Program-made: the position numbers and the translations under genes | Source of the DNA: Blastocatellia bacterium AA13 | GTDB lineage: Bacteria; Acidobacteriota; Blastocatellia; UBA7656 | Direction: 5' to 3' | Assembly (NCBI GenBank): GCA_003222245.1 | Contig: QHVH01000013.1 | Location: 1-64,000, forward strand | Length of the DNA stretch: 64,000 nt | Notes under the pieces: model-generated | What the model saw: only the letters and a program-made list of their open reading frames with translations | Told to the model about the DNA's origin: nothing | The model's database searches: none | Part shown: piece by piece, positions 1 to 9,324 of the stretch | Layout of the letters: each line of letters opens with the position of its first letter | How positions within the stretch are numbered: position 1 is the stretch's first letter

Positions 1-1716
1 AACGACATCAAATTCAAAACCGAACTGGCGAACCAGTTCGTTCAGCGTGATGTAGCCGAAACGCTCAGACAGAACGGCGCTTCCTTTTCCTTCAAGAGCG
101 CCTCGTCAAGCGTATGGCTCATCAATCTCCTGAGCTATGCGCCGCTGCTTGTCTTTATCGGGCTCTGGATTTTCATGATGCGGCAAATGCAGTCGGGAGG
201 AAACAAGGCGCTGTCCTTTGGCAAATCGCGCGCAAAGCTCCTGAGTAATCAGCAGAAGAGAGTGACCTTCAAAGACGTCGCTGGTGTAGAGGAAGCTAAA
301 GAAGAGCTGCAAGAAATTATCGAATTCCTTAAGGATCCTCAAAAGTTTCAGAAGCTCGGCGGTCGCATTCCCAAGGGCGTCCTGATGATGGGCCCGCCCG
401 GCACGGGTAAGACCCTCTTGGCGCGAGCAATTGCCGGGGAAGCCAATGTTCCTTTCTTCTCAATCTCAGGATCAGACTTCGTCGAAATGTTTGTCGGCGT
501 CGGCGCCAGCCGTGTTAGAGACCTGTTCGAACAGGGTAAAAAGAACGCTCCATGCATCATTTTCATAGATGAAATCGATGCAGTCGGAAGGCATCGCGGA
601 GCCGGGCTCGGCGGAGGACACGACGAGCGCGAACAGACGCTTAATCAACTCCTGGTTGAGATGGATGGCTTTGAATCCAATGACGGCGTGATTCTTATCG
701 CATCCACCAACCGCCCCGATGTGCTTGATCCGGCGTTGCTGAGGCCGGGCAGGTTCGATCGCAGAGTGGTCGTTCAACGTCCGGACGTAAGAGGACGTGA
801 AGGCATACTGGCTGTACACACTCGCAAGATTCCGCTCGGCGATGATGTCGATGTAAACGTTATCGCACGCGGAACGCCCGGATTCACCGGCGCCGATCTC
901 GCCAACCTCGTGAACGAAGCCGCGTTGAACGCAGCCCGCTACAACCGCAAGGTTGTAACGATGCTCGATTTCGAGTGGGCAAAGGACAAGGTACTAATGG
1001 GTTCGGAGCGGCGTTCGATAGTAATGTCGAACGAAGAAAAGCGGAACACCGCCTATCACGAAGCGGGCCATACCATGGTAGGCATCAAGGTTCCGAACGC
1101 CGATCCGGTTCACAAGGTCTCAATCATTCCGCGTGGAATGGCGCTTGGCGTCACGATGCAGCTTCCGGAGGGCGACCGCTACTCGCATACTCGCGACTAC
1201 CTTGAAGGCCAGGTCGCGATTATGATGGGCGGGCGAATCGCGGAAGAAATCTTTCTTAATCACATGACAACCGGAGCCTCGAACGACATAGAGAAGGCTA
1301 CGGAGCTTGCGCGAAGAATGGTCTGCGAGTTCGGAATGTCTTCGCTTGGGCCCATAACGTTCGGCAAGAAGGAAGAACAGATATTTCTCGGACGGGAGAT
1401 AGCTCAGCATCAAGACTACAGCGAAGACACCGCCATAAAGATCGATCAGGAAGTGAAGCGGATTGTCACCGATCAGTACGGCCGCGCACGGCAGATTATT
1501 GTCGAGAACAAGGAAGCGGTCATTCGGCTTGCGGAAGCTCTGTTGGAGCGCGAGTCGCTGGACTCGTTGCAGATTAGAAGGCTTGTAGCGGGTCTCCCTC
1601 TCGACGATGATGACGGACCAGCGCCGGCGGCACGAGAAGACAAACCCAAAGCCGAGCCGAAACCATCCGTCTTGAAACCGATAATCCCACCGGTTCCAAC
1701 CGACGCTACGGCCTGA
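1..1716 (+). CDS. ftsH: ATP-dependent zinc metalloprotease FtsH (5' end outside window)
   Basis: Membrane-anchored AAA+ protease that degrades misfolded membrane proteins and regulatory substrates at the cytoplasmic face. The frame is open from base 1, so the first codons, including the first membrane segment, lie outside the window. Visible from base 1 (571 codons): the end of the periplasmic domain, the second membrane helix (about residues 45-65), a linker, Walker A GPPGTGKT at residue 131, Walker B FIDEID near 188, the second region of homology with arginine fingers, and the zinc site HEAGH at 353-357 with the downstream acidic ligand in ASNDIEKA. The tail is rich in proline, lysine and glutamate, as is common for FtsH. 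An internal ATG at 175 is not the real start because homology continues upstream of it. The gene ends at a stem-loop and converges with dtd. Confidence 0.97.
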   Translation, partial: NDIKFKTELANQFVQRDVAETLRQNGASFSFKSASSSVWLINLLSYAPLLVFIGLWIFMMRQMQSGGNKALSFGKSRAKLLSNQQKRVTFKDVAGVEEAKEELQEIIEFLKDPQKFQKLGGRIPKGVLMMGPPGTGKTLLARAIAGEANVPFFSISGSDFVEMFVGVGASRVRDLFEQGKKNAPCIIFIDEIDAVGRHRGAGLGGGHDEREQTLNQLLVEMDGFESNDGVILIASTNRPDVLDPALLRPGRFDRRVVVQRPDVRGREGILAVHTRKIPLGDDVDVNVIARGTPGFTGADLANLVNEAALNAARYNRKVVTMLDFEWAKDKVLMGSERRSIVMSNEEKRNTAYHEAGHTMVGIKVPNADPVHKVSIIPRGMALGVTMQLPEGDRYSHTRDYLEGQVAIMMGGRIAEEIFLNHMTTGASNDIEKATELARRMVCEFGMSSLGPITFGKKEEQIFLGREIAQHQDYSEDTAIKIDQEVKRIVTDQYGRARQIIVENKEAVIRLAEALLERESLDSLQIRRLVAGLPLDDDDGPAPAAREDKPKAEPKPSVLKPIIPPVPTDATA

Positions 1717-1743
1717 CAGGCCGCGCGGTTATTTACAGAGAGC

Positions 1744-1780
1744 CGTGAAGGGGCGGGTTCAATGAACCGGCCCCTTCACG
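1744..1780. terminator. Stem-loop between convergent ftsH and dtd
   Basis: Two 17-base arms with one mismatch surround a 3-base loop (AAT) and begin CGTGAAGGGGC. It lies about 28 bases after the ftsH stop and about 55 bases beyond the dtd stop on the other strand. There is no long T-run on either side, so it may work as a two-way barrier or as an mRNA 3'-end stabiliser and not as a classic intrinsic terminator. Confidence 0.7.
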
Positions 1781-1834
1781 CTTTAAAGATACATGCAAGG
1801 GTGCGTACAGCGGCTGGCAATCTCCTCGAGCTTT

Positions 1835-2284
1835 CTACGACACATTCGGGCTCTCCAGCAAGATTGTTACTGGACCTTCGTTAACCAATCTCACCTTCAT
1901 CATTGCCTGAAAGATTCCGGTCTCGACTTGAACGCCATAACTCCGCACTCGATTAACAAAGTACTCGTAGAGTACGTTCGCAAGCTCGGGCCGCGCAGCC
2001 GCGGTAAAAGAAGGCCGCCGTCCTCTGGTCGCGTCTCCATATAAGGTGAATTGAGAAACCACCAGCATCGCGCCGCACTTATCGAGCAGCGACAGATTCA
2101 TCTTCCCAATCTCATCTTCAAAGATTCTCAGGTGAACTATTTTTTCCGCCAAATAATCCGCGTCCTTTTCAGCATCCGAACCTGCAATACCGATGAGAAC
2201 AAGCAGCCCTTCTGCGATCGCGCCCACGATATCATTGGAAACGACTACGCTTGCTTCGCTTACTCTTTGGATGACTGCCCGCAT
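1835..2284 (-). CDS. dtd: D-aminoacyl-tRNA deacylase
   Basis: Hydrolyses D-amino acids (and glycine mischarged on tRNA-Ala) from tRNA in the cytoplasm, a chirality check in translation. The 149-residue product is the usual DTD length. It starts MRAVIQRV, carries SQFTLYGD with the catalytic-site SQFT stretch, and ends with [11 protein letters not shown], which holds the cross-subunit Gly-cisPro motif. The start at 2284 is ATG with AAGGA five bases upstream. A longer reading from a TTG at 2299 is possible but less likely. It follows the Rrf2-type regulator by 21 bases, so the two are probably one transcript, and it converges with ftsH. Confidence 0.95.
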   Translation of the reverse strand: MRAVIQRVSEASVVVSNDIVGAIAEGLLVLIGIAGSDAEKDADYLAEKIVHLRIFEDEIGKMNLSLLDKCGAMLVVSQFTLYGDATRGRRPSFTAAARPELANVLYEYFVNRVRSYGVQVETGIFQAMMKVRLVNEGPVTILLESPNVS

Positions 2285-2305
2285 CGCGGTCCTTGGCAAG
2301 GGTGA

Positions 2306-2785
2306 TCAGATCTGAAATGTCAGGCCGTCGGGCATGACTTCATCACTGGAAATGGAATCTTCGGGTTTAGCGCATTCGCCCACAATCAAGTCGGCTATAG
2401 TGGTCGAGTTCAGGATATCCATTACGGCGCGATTCGCTTCGATCCATACATTTCGCATTCGGCACCGCAACGACAGACTGCACTGGTCGAAACCAAGCTC
2501 CGTGGCGCAGTCCAAAAGCGTAAACGGCCCCTCCAGCCTGATCAGCGCCTCTCCCATTGTTATGGCTTGCGGCTCACGCGCAAGACGATAGCCTCCAGTC
2601 GCGCCCCTCACGCTGGTTACCAGACCGCCTTTTCTCAGATCGGCCATGATAAGAGCCAGATAGTCCTTAGGAATTGACTTCCGCTCCGCGATATCCCTGG
2701 TCTGGACGACCTCCCCCGACTCATATCGCTCCGCCAGGTCTATTAACGCTCGTAGTCCGTAGTCGCCTTTTGAACCAACTTTCAA
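2306..2785 (-). CDS. Rrf2/IscR/NsrR-family transcriptional regulator
   Basis: Winged-helix DNA-binding regulator of about 159 residues. The N-terminal half (MKVGSKGDYGLRALIDLA, then IPKDYLALIMADLRKGGLVTSVRGATGGYRL) is the typical Rrf2 helix-turn-helix and wing. Three cysteines follow at residues 93, 102 and 108, spaced like the iron-sulphur ligands of NsrR/IscR proteins, so it probably senses iron-sulphur status, nitric oxide or redox stress. That is inferred from spacing only. The start is TTG at 2785 with a strong GGAGGT six bases upstream. It is first in a probable two-gene unit with dtd. The target genes are unknown. Confidence 0.9.
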   Translation of the reverse strand: MKVGSKGDYGLRALIDLAERYESGEVVQTRDIAERKSIPKDYLALIMADLRKGGLVTSVRGATGGYRLAREPQAITMGEALIRLEGPFTLLDCATELGFDQCSLSLRCRMRNVWIEANRAVMDILNSTTIADLIVGECAKPEDSISSDEVMPDGLTFQI

Positions 2786-2814
2786 CGGCTGACCTCCAAA
2801 TGCGAACCGCCGGA

Positions 2815-2820
2815 ATTATA
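2815..2820 (-). promoter_or_regulatory. Candidate -10 box for rrf2-dtd
   Basis: On the minus strand TATAAT lies about 29 bases before the TTG start of the regulator, in the 43-base gap after ptsI. The matching -35 region is poor, as in promoters that need an activator. Only the -10 match is seen. Confidence 0.3.
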
Positions 2821-2828
2821 TTCAAGCG

Positions 2829-4616
2829 CTATCCGAGCGACGATAACGCCGCGAAGAATTGCGGCGCCTGGCGAGGCAGGTGCTTTCCGAGCAATGCCTC
2901 AACCTCGGCTGTGGTAGCCAGTTTGACGGCTTCGGACAGCAATGGCCGCAGTCGGCTCAAGTCGATGGACCTGATCGCGTTTCTTACCAGAGGAATCGAA
3001 GTCGGCGCGAGACTCAAGGTCCTGATTCCCAGTCCAACAAGCGCAACCGCTTGAATCGGCGAGGCAGCCATCTCGCCGCAAAGCTCGAGCGGCGCCTGCG
3101 CCTTCTGGGCGACGCGAACCAAATGCGCGATAGTTCGAAGCACCGCCGGATGGAGCGGTTGATATAGGTATGCGACGTTCTCGTTTGCTCGGTCTACGGC
3201 AAGCAGATACTGAATCAAGTCGTTTGTTCCAACGCTAAGGAAATCGGCCTCTCGCGCAAATTTGTCGGCCATGAGAGCGGCCGCGGGCACCTCGATCATC
3301 ACCCCGACCGGTAAATTCGGGTTGTAGGTCACACCCGATGACGCCAATTCTTCCTTAACTTCGTCGATTATCTGCTTCGCCTCGCGCACCTCGCCCAACG
3401 TACTGATCAGCGGCAGCACAATGCGAAGATGTCCGGTGGAATTCGCCCGGAGGATCGCCCGCACCTGAGTTTGGAAAATCTCGCGCGCTTTGAGAGATAG
3501 GCGTATCGCGCGCAAACCGAGTGCTGGATTCACCTCATCTTCGAACCCTTCCAGGGTCAGCTTGTCTCCGCCCAAATCAAATACGCGTATGCTGGCGCCG
3601 TCATCACCGGTGGCTTCGGCCAACCTGCGATAAACATCGTATTGCTCTTCCTCGGCCGGCAGTTCTGGAAGCCGATTCAAGAACAAGAATTCCGAGCGGT
3701 AGAGTCCGATTCCCTCCGCCCCGAATAAAGACAATGATTCCACTTCGGTCGGAAGCTCCACATTCGCTCGAAGCTTGATTCTTACGTCGTCTATCGTGAC
3801 GGCGGGCTCCGTCGAACCGTCCGATGTCTCGAGCCTGCGCGCGCGATCACGCTCACGCTTCTCAATGTATGAGCGGATGCCTTGCTTGGCCGGTCGCAGC
3901 AAAACCTCTCCCGCGGTTCCATCGACAATTATCGCGTCGCCTGTTTGAGCGTTTCGCGTCACTTCTCGAAGCCCGACGACCGCTGGCAGCCCGACCGCTC
4001 GGGCAATGATCGCGGAATGAGAGGTCAATCCGCCCGTATCCGTAGCGAAACCCAGAACATGGTTTAAATCCAGCTCGCCGATCGTTGAAGGCCACAATGT
4101 TTCCGCTACGATCACAACATCTCGGTCGAGAGTCGACATATTCAACCGGGCGTGTCCCGAAAGAGTCGTCAGCAGCCGAGTCGCGATGTCCTCAATATCA
4201 GAAGCGCGTTCTCGAAGATAGGGATCGCGGATGTGGCGATAGGCTCCGGCCACTCTATCGGCGACGTTGCGGACTGCCCACTCCGCGTTGATTCGCAGTG
4301 TCCTGATTTCGCGTTCCGCTTCGCCAATCAGATGTTTGTCTTCGAGCATCAGAAGGTGCGCGTCGAGGATATATTCATGCTGGCCGCCGAGTTCTCCCTT
4401 CAGCTTCGACCTGATTTCCTTCACCTGCGCGCGAGCTTCGGCGAATGCTTCGCGAAGGCGTTTGACTTCGGCGCGGGCTTGTTGTGCCGACACCTCCATG
4501 TAATAGAACTGGTGCCGTCCTCTTTCATCGAGCCTGAGCACGCGTCCGACGGCAATCCCCGGCGATGCCGCCAGACCTTTGATCCTTACGTCACGCGAGT
4601 TGTTAGAAGACTCCAT
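2829..4616 (-). CDS. ptsI: Phosphoenolpyruvate-protein phosphotransferase (Enzyme I)
   Basis: Takes phosphate from PEP and passes it to HPr, the first step of the phosphotransferase system. The 595-residue protein has the N-terminal HPr-binding helical domain, the phosphohistidine domain with GGLTSHSAI (active-site His200), and a C-terminal PEP-binding TIM barrel with GLYRSEFLF, the RVFDLGGDK stretch, IMIEVPAA-type and LSVGTNDLIQY-type motifs. The start at 4616 is ATG with GGAGAGGAGG eight bases upstream. An 18-base longer reading is possible. The start codon lies inside the 3' end of ptsH, a 14-base overlap that suggests translational coupling. No EII genes are seen in the window. Confidence 0.95.
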   Translation of the reverse strand: MESSNNSRDVRIKGLAASPGIAVGRVLRLDERGRHQFYYMEVSAQQARAEVKRLREAFAEARAQVKEIRSKLKGELGGQHEYILDAHLLMLEDKHLIGEAEREIRTLRINAEWAVRNVADRVAGAYRHIRDPYLRERASDIEDIATRLLTTLSGHARLNMSTLDRDVVIVAETLWPSTIGELDLNHVLGFATDTGGLTSHSAIIARAVGLPAVVGLREVTRNAQTGDAIIVDGTAGEVLLRPAKQGIRSYIEKRERDRARRLETSDGSTEPAVTIDDVRIKLRANVELPTEVESLSLFGAEGIGLYRSEFLFLNRLPELPAEEEQYDVYRRLAEATGDDGASIRVFDLGGDKLTLEGFEDEVNPALGLRAIRLSLKAREIFQTQVRAILRANSTGHLRIVLPLISTLGEVREAKQIIDEVKEELASSGVTYNPNLPVGVMIEVPAAALMADKFAREADFLSVGTNDLIQYLLAVDRANENVAYLYQPLHPAVLRTIAHLVRVAQKAQAPLELCGEMAASPIQAVALVGLGIRTLSLAPTSIPLVRNAIRSIDLSRLRPLLSEAVKLATTAEVEALLGKHLPRQAPQFFAALSSLG

Positions 4617-4893
4617 CAGGCGCCTCCTCTCCAAACTTCTGCTCGACCATCTCCAATAAGACCGCCGCGGCTCGCTCTTCGTCCTGTCCTTCGGTCATTA
4701 TCGTAATCCTTGTTCCCTGCGCGGCGGCAAGCAACAGCACGCCGAGAATCGATTTTCCATCCGCGGTCTGACCGGTGTCCTCGCGCTTCAACTCAACGGT
4801 GCTCTTGAACTGACCGGCCTGCCGCACGAGTTTTGCCGCGGCGCGGGCATGCAGGCCAAGGCGATTAGTTATTGTTACTTTCCGTTCTTGCAT
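4603..4893 (-). CDS. ptsH: Phosphocarrier protein HPr
   Basis: Small cytoplasmic phosphocarrier that receives phosphate from Enzyme I. The 96 residues contain the active-site motif NRLGLHARAAAKLV with His15, and GKSILGVLLLAA, which puts Ser48 where the regulatory serine of Gram-positive HPr sits. A C-terminal extension rich in acidic residues follows the usual fold. It overlaps ptsI by 14 bases. Without nearby sugar permeases the pair may act as a regulatory phosphorelay, or serve permeases elsewhere in the genome. Confidence 0.95.
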   Translation of the reverse strand: MQERKVTITNRLGLHARAAAKLVRQAGQFKSTVELKREDTGQTADGKSILGVLLLAAAQGTRITIMTEGQDEERAAAVLLEMVEQKFGEEAPDGVF

Positions 4894-4934
4894 ACGAGCG
4901 TTTCGGCGGCGACGGCCGGCATCCGGTGGGATCC

Positions 4935-6083
4935 TTATCCCAAAGTTCGGGGGTCCGCCGCATCTCTAAGACCATCTCCCAGGATGTTCCATGCCATGAC
5001 CGCTATCAGTATGAATACTCCCGGCGTAAGTATCCACGTGAAATCCGTCAGAAATCGGACGTTCTGAGCGGCGCTCAACATGTTCCCCCAACTCGCCTCC
5101 GGCTCGTGAATCCCCACGCCGAGAAACGAAAGCGCGACCTCGCTGAGTATATAAAAGGGTACCGTCAGAGTGGCAGTCACAATCACGAACGACATCGTGT
5201 TGGGAAGAATATGCCGGATCAGAATACGAAATTTGCCAAGTCCTAGTGCCTGCGCCGCCAGTACAAACTCCCTCTCCTTCAACGCCAGCACCATGCCTCG
5301 GACTACGCGAGCTTCTGAAGCCCAGCCGATGAATGAGAGGATTATGACTATCAGAAAATATACTTGTGATGAATCCAGGTCGTTGCCGAAGGTTTGCCGA
5401 AGAATCAAGATGAAATATAGACCGGGAATGGCAAGGAGAACTTCAACGAGTCTCATCGAAACAAAGTCGAACGCTCCTCCCAGATACCCGGCAAGCCCGC
5501 CGACGAGCACCCCAATAGTCGTAGAGATAATGATTCCGACGATCCCAACGGAAAGTGATATCTGCGAACCGAACATTATCCTCGAAAAAATGTCGCGTCC
5601 GAAAAGATCGGAACCGAACAGATAGATAGCTCCGGGTTCATCGACCCCGAAGAGATGAATATCAGAACGGATGACCCAGAGAATCGCATAAGGGTCTCCA
5701 CGGACGAAGAACCTGATGGGGAAGACGCGAGACTTGTCATCTGAATAACCTGAGCCGCTTGTGCTTCCGCCATAAACAAATGGTCTCGTCAATCCTCCGT
5801 CGCTATTAAAAATATGCACGCTCGTTAACATCGGTGGATGGAACTGAGCCGCATCGTTGCGATGAGCGTAGCTATACGGAGAAACAAATCCGGCAAATAG
5901 CGCGCCCGCATAGAGCACAACCAGCACATACAGGCTGAGCATGGCCGTTTTCTTGCGCCGGAGCTTCGTCCACGCGATTCCGCGCGTCGAGAGCTTTCGC
6001 GAAGTCGTCTCCACTTCAGACTGTCTGGCGCTCATAACCTTCCTAACCTCGCCCGGCCTATCGGAGCCGGGCTCAGTTTCCAT
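4935..6083 (-). CDS. Peptide-type ABC transporter permease, DppC/OppC family
   Basis: Inner-membrane permease half, 382 residues. An N-terminal cytoplasmic stretch precedes the first helix near residues 45-70. A long periplasmic loop follows, ending in LFGSDLFGRDIFSRI, the conserved OppC-type entry motif. Five more helices contain the EAA-type coupling loop (ALGLGKFRILIRHILPN) that contacts the ATPase. ATG at 6083 overlaps the stop of the partner permease by 11 bases. An ATG at 6035 with AGGAAGG just upstream is an alternative start. The long loop resembles permeases of the YejE/OppC group. The substrate cannot be read from sequence. Confidence 0.9.
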   Translation of the reverse strand: METEPGSDRPGEVRKVMSARQSEVETTSRKLSTRGIAWTKLRRKKTAMLSLYVLVVLYAGALFAGFVSPYSYAHRNDAAQFHPPMLTSVHIFNSDGGLTRPFVYGGSTSGSGYSDDKSRVFPIRFFVRGDPYAILWVIRSDIHLFGVDEPGAIYLFGSDLFGRDIFSRIMFGSQISLSVGIVGIIISTTIGVLVGGLAGYLGGAFDFVSMRLVEVLLAIPGLYFILILRQTFGNDLDSSQVYFLIVIILSFIGWASEARVVRGMVLALKEREFVLAAQALGLGKFRILIRHILPNTMSFVIVTATLTVPFYILSEVALSFLGVGIHEPEASWGNMLSAAQNVRFLTDFTWILTPGVFILIAVMAWNILGDGLRDAADPRTLG

Positions 6084-7050
6084 CTAGTCTTATTCGAGGA
6101 TCGATCACCGCCAACAGGATATCCGATGCCAGAGAACCGAAAGCGAGCATGACCGTTAACAACACTACGGAGGCCATTATCAACGGCTCGTCCTTATTAA
6201 TTAGAGCATCCACCGTCAGCCGCCCCATGCCCGGCCAACTGAATACAGTTTCGGTCAATACGGCCCCGGCGAGTAAGAACGCAAGAGAAAAGCCGAACAG
6301 CGTGACAATGGGATTCACGGCGTTGCTGAAAGCATGACGAAACAAAATTCGGCTTGGACTCAGACCCTTTGCCTTTGCCGTGCGGATATAATCCTGCGAA
6401 AGCACCTCGATGGTCTGACTGCGCATTTGCCGCATGAACTGGGCGGTTCCAATCAGGCCAAGCACCATTGAAGGGAGCACTAGATGCCACAGTACATCGC
6501 CTAGTTTCTGGAGAGGCGAGAAGTTGCCCCAATATACCTGGTCATGTATATCGCCAATAGGAAACAATCCCGTCTTGCTTGCGAACAAGAGCATGAGCAG
6601 TGAAAAAAAGACTGATGGAATAGAGAGGCCGGCAAACGAAAAGATTCCGGCGAGCTTATCTACCCACGTATCTCGCTTAACCGCCGCCAACATGCCGAGC
6701 GGAATCGCAAGGCCCCACGAGATCAACAGCGAGGCGATCGCCAACAGCAGTGTATTGAGCGTGCGTTGCCACAGAAGAGACCAAACACTGATCTTGTAGG
6801 CGAATGAGTAGCCGAAGTTTCCTTGAAGAGTTTGACCGAGCCAATACCAGTATCTGACGAAGACATTCTCCGTTTCGAGGTGATACTGCCGAGTGAGTTG
6901 TTGAATGAATTCTTCGGAGAACTGCCGCCCCTCCCTCATTCGATCAACATAATTGCCGGGACTGGCGACAAGCAGCGCCTGAGTCAGAAAAGTAACGACC
7001 AGGAGAAGAGGGATCAGTGCAAGGAGTCTCCTGATAACAAAGGTTCGCAT
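6073..7050 (-). CDS. Peptide-type ABC transporter permease, DppB/OppB family
   Basis: Inner-membrane permease half, 325 residues, partner of the downstream DppC-like gene. It starts with the classic N-terminal helix (MRTFVIRRLLALIPLLLVVTFLTQ), then a periplasmic domain, then five helices, with the coupling loop AKGLSPSRILFRHAFSNAVNP and the C-terminal ETVFSWPGMGRL motif typical of DppB. No solute-binding protein or ATPase gene lies beside the pair, so those subunits must be encoded elsewhere or be shared with another system. Confidence 0.92.
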   Translation of the reverse strand: MRTFVIRRLLALIPLLLVVTFLTQALLVASPGNYVDRMREGRQFSEEFIQQLTRQYHLETENVFVRYWYWLGQTLQGNFGYSFAYKISVWSLLWQRTLNTLLLAIASLLISWGLAIPLGMLAAVKRDTWVDKLAGIFSFAGLSIPSVFFSLLMLLFASKTGLFPIGDIHDQVYWGNFSPLQKLGDVLWHLVLPSMVLGLIGTAQFMRQMRSQTIEVLSQDYIRTAKAKGLSPSRILFRHAFSNAVNPIVTLFGFSLAFLLAGAVLTETVFSWPGMGRLTVDALINKDEPLIMASVVLLTVMLAFGSLASDILLAVIDPRIRLDGN

Positions 7051-7160
7051 AAGACAGTCGGTCTATGCCTGTCCGACTTCTACTTCCACACAATTAGAAG
7101 AGTCGTTTATCCATCCAGGAGCTGACAATATCGGAGACTTGAAGCGGGTGTCAATTTCGG

Positions 7161-9233
7161 TTACTTGCACTGGATTGCGAGCCCTTTCAATGTGAGCTCA
7201 ACGGTCTTCGCGTCATCAGGGGCTTGAGCAGCAGCTTGCGCGCGAATGAAACATCTTTCGGCCTGAGCGCAATCGTTCCTGCTCTGGAAAATCTTGCCGA
7301 GTTGAAAGTTCGCAAAGAAGTCATCGGGCCACTTGTTCACGATATCTTTCAAATACGCTTCGGCCTCGTCGCTCCTCTTTTCGTCGAGGAGAGCCTGGGC
7401 CAGATACTGCGCGGCTTGCAGCGCGGCGGGATTCGCCTCGACCTCTCGTCTCAAAATAGCGATCTCTTTTCCACGATCGGTCTTCGTATAACGAAGCGCC
7501 AGCAAATCGTACGGCTCGGTCAAGAAAGGGCACGTGTCAATAGCCTTCAGCAGCAAGTCCTCAGCCGCTTTCTGATCTCCCTGCGCGCCCTTTGATAAGG
7601 CAAGCGCAGTCAATAAACCCGCTCTAAACCTGGAGGGATCTTTTTGCTCGTCGCCGATTGTAGCCGAGTCAGGCAGCGCGAAGCCGGAGTTAACAAGTTC
7701 TTCCATGCGACGAGCCTTGTCTCTCGTCTGATAGAGTGCCGCCAGATTTATATATGCGGCCGTATAAGAAGGATCGAGCGCGATGCATCGCTCGTAGAGC
7801 TCGGCGGCCCTCGCCGGAAACCGTTGGGCATACTGTCCGGCCAGGTTGAAGACCGCTCGCGTCGAATTGGGAGCCTCGGCGTAATTTGCCGTCCATAGGC
7901 TCAAGTCGTCCCTATAGACTCTGTTTCGGACTACGGTTATCGCGCCCAGCACTGTTATCGCAGCCGCGGCAGTCCCAATCGCTATCCAACGAACGCCGCG
8001 CCTTCGCGATGAAAGACCCTGTACCAGCACCGCTACAAAAAGCCCGAAGCTGGCGAGCGGCAAGTACAGATAGTGATCCGCCAAAAGCTCGTGGTGGGGA
8101 ATGATCTGACTTACCGGCAGGAGCAATATGAAATAAGAAAAAATCGCGAACGAAAGCCGCCGATCTCGGTCGAGCAAAACAAAACCCAATGTTATCAATC
8201 CGCCGACCAACAACAAGGCAAGTCCCGCGCGCCAGTCAAACGAACTCGAGACATCGAACGCGCCGAAATACTGCACGATTGGCGTAGGAACCACGAGCTG
8301 CTTCAAATACCACGCGTGGACTCGAAGAGCGGTCAACACATTCGTGTAGAAACTCCCGCCCCAATAATTAAACTCAAGACCGCGAACACGAACTGAAGCA
8401 TTAGCAATAAAGAGCGTGTACAGGCCGAATGCCGCGCCGGCGCAAACCAACGCTATATAAAGCCACTTGTCTCTAGCGAAAGACGCGCGCAGGGTTCGAA
8501 CAAATCGGCGCGGCCAGGAGAGGTCCGAAATCTCCCACGCTTCGCAAAAGTTCCACGCGAAAAGAAAGAGAGGCAATGATACCGCCATCTCCTTTGACAT
8601 CAGGGAGAGCACCCAGAGCACACCAAATCCGGCGTAAAGCAATACCGCGCGTCCTTTGTTGTAGTTCGGACGTTCAGGGCTTTGCGTATATCGGCGATAA
8701 GCCAGATAGAAATGGAAGGCCGACAGATAAAATAATGTGAAGAGCAGATCTCGCCTGCCTGCAACATACGTGACCGCATCAGGCTGCATAGGGTGCACGG
8801 CAAAAAACAGCGTTCCCAGGGCGGCGTAAATGTACTCCCGCGTAACCGTGCGGGCCAAAGCAAAGACCATCAACGTGTTTGCTACGTGAATCAAAATGTT
8901 CGTAGCGTGAAAACCCATCGCTTTGCTGCCCCACACGGCAAAATCGATCGCATAGGACACATCTCGCAATGGACGATATGACCCCGTGAGCAGACTCGGG
9001 ATTTCCGCAAGGCGCTTGAGCGCCGGCCGCCCCACTAATTCGTGATCGTCGAAAACAAAGCCATTGGCCAGGCTGTTCACATAGATGAGAATCGTAGCGA
9101 TTGCTAACCCCGCGGCGATAAGGTAGAGCAGCTGGTCACGTGGAGCGCTTTCCCTTTTTGGCAGAGAGGCTTGTTCCCGCAAGCGGCTGCCGCTCTTGCG
9201 AGCGGCTTTCGTTTTGGCGGCCGCGGCTTTCAT
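7161..9233 (-). CDS. Multi-spanning membrane protein with C-terminal TPR repeats
   Basis: A 690-residue protein. A basic cytoplasmic N-terminus (about residues 1-33) is followed by roughly ten membrane helices up to about residue 440, then tetratricopeptide-like repeats to the end (for example ELYERCIALDPSYTAAYINLAALY). The motif NSLANGFVFDDHELV after the first helix and the later DAVTYVAGRRDLLFTLFYL match the TMTC/GT-C-like membrane TPR proteins common in acidobacteria. Bacterial members have no settled function; a glycosyltransferase-like role is only inferred from the fold. It stands alone between the permease pair and the YbjN-like gene. Confidence 0.8.
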   Translation of the reverse strand: MKAAAAKTKAARKSGSRLREQASLPKRESAPRDQLLYLIAAGLAIATILIYVNSLANGFVFDDHELVGRPALKRLAEIPSLLTGSYRPLRDVSYAIDFAVWGSKAMGFHATNILIHVANTLMVFALARTVTREYIYAALGTLFFAVHPMQPDAVTYVAGRRDLLFTLFYLSAFHFYLAYRRYTQSPERPNYNKGRAVLLYAGFGVLWVLSLMSKEMAVSLPLFLFAWNFCEAWEISDLSWPRRFVRTLRASFARDKWLYIALVCAGAAFGLYTLFIANASVRVRGLEFNYWGGSFYTNVLTALRVHAWYLKQLVVPTPIVQYFGAFDVSSSFDWRAGLALLLVGGLITLGFVLLDRDRRLSFAIFSYFILLLPVSQIIPHHELLADHYLYLPLASFGLFVAVLVQGLSSRRRGVRWIAIGTAAAAITVLGAITVVRNRVYRDDLSLWTANYAEAPNSTRAVFNLAGQYAQRFPARAAELYERCIALDPSYTAAYINLAALYQTRDKARRMEELVNSGFALPDSATIGDEQKDPSRFRAGLLTALALSKGAQGDQKAAEDLLLKAIDTCPFLTEPYDLLALRYTKTDRGKEIAILRREVEANPAALQAAQYLAQALLDEKRSDEAEAYLKDIVNKWPDDFFANFQLGKIFQSRNDCAQAERCFIRAQAAAQAPDDAKTVELTLKGLAIQCK

Positions 9234-9324
9234 CTTGTGGCCCTATTCGGATCTTGTCGTCGAACTTCAATCATCTCTTTATCGGCCCCGTTTGCGCTCC
9301 CGTCGGCGAGTTTCACTGATCGAT

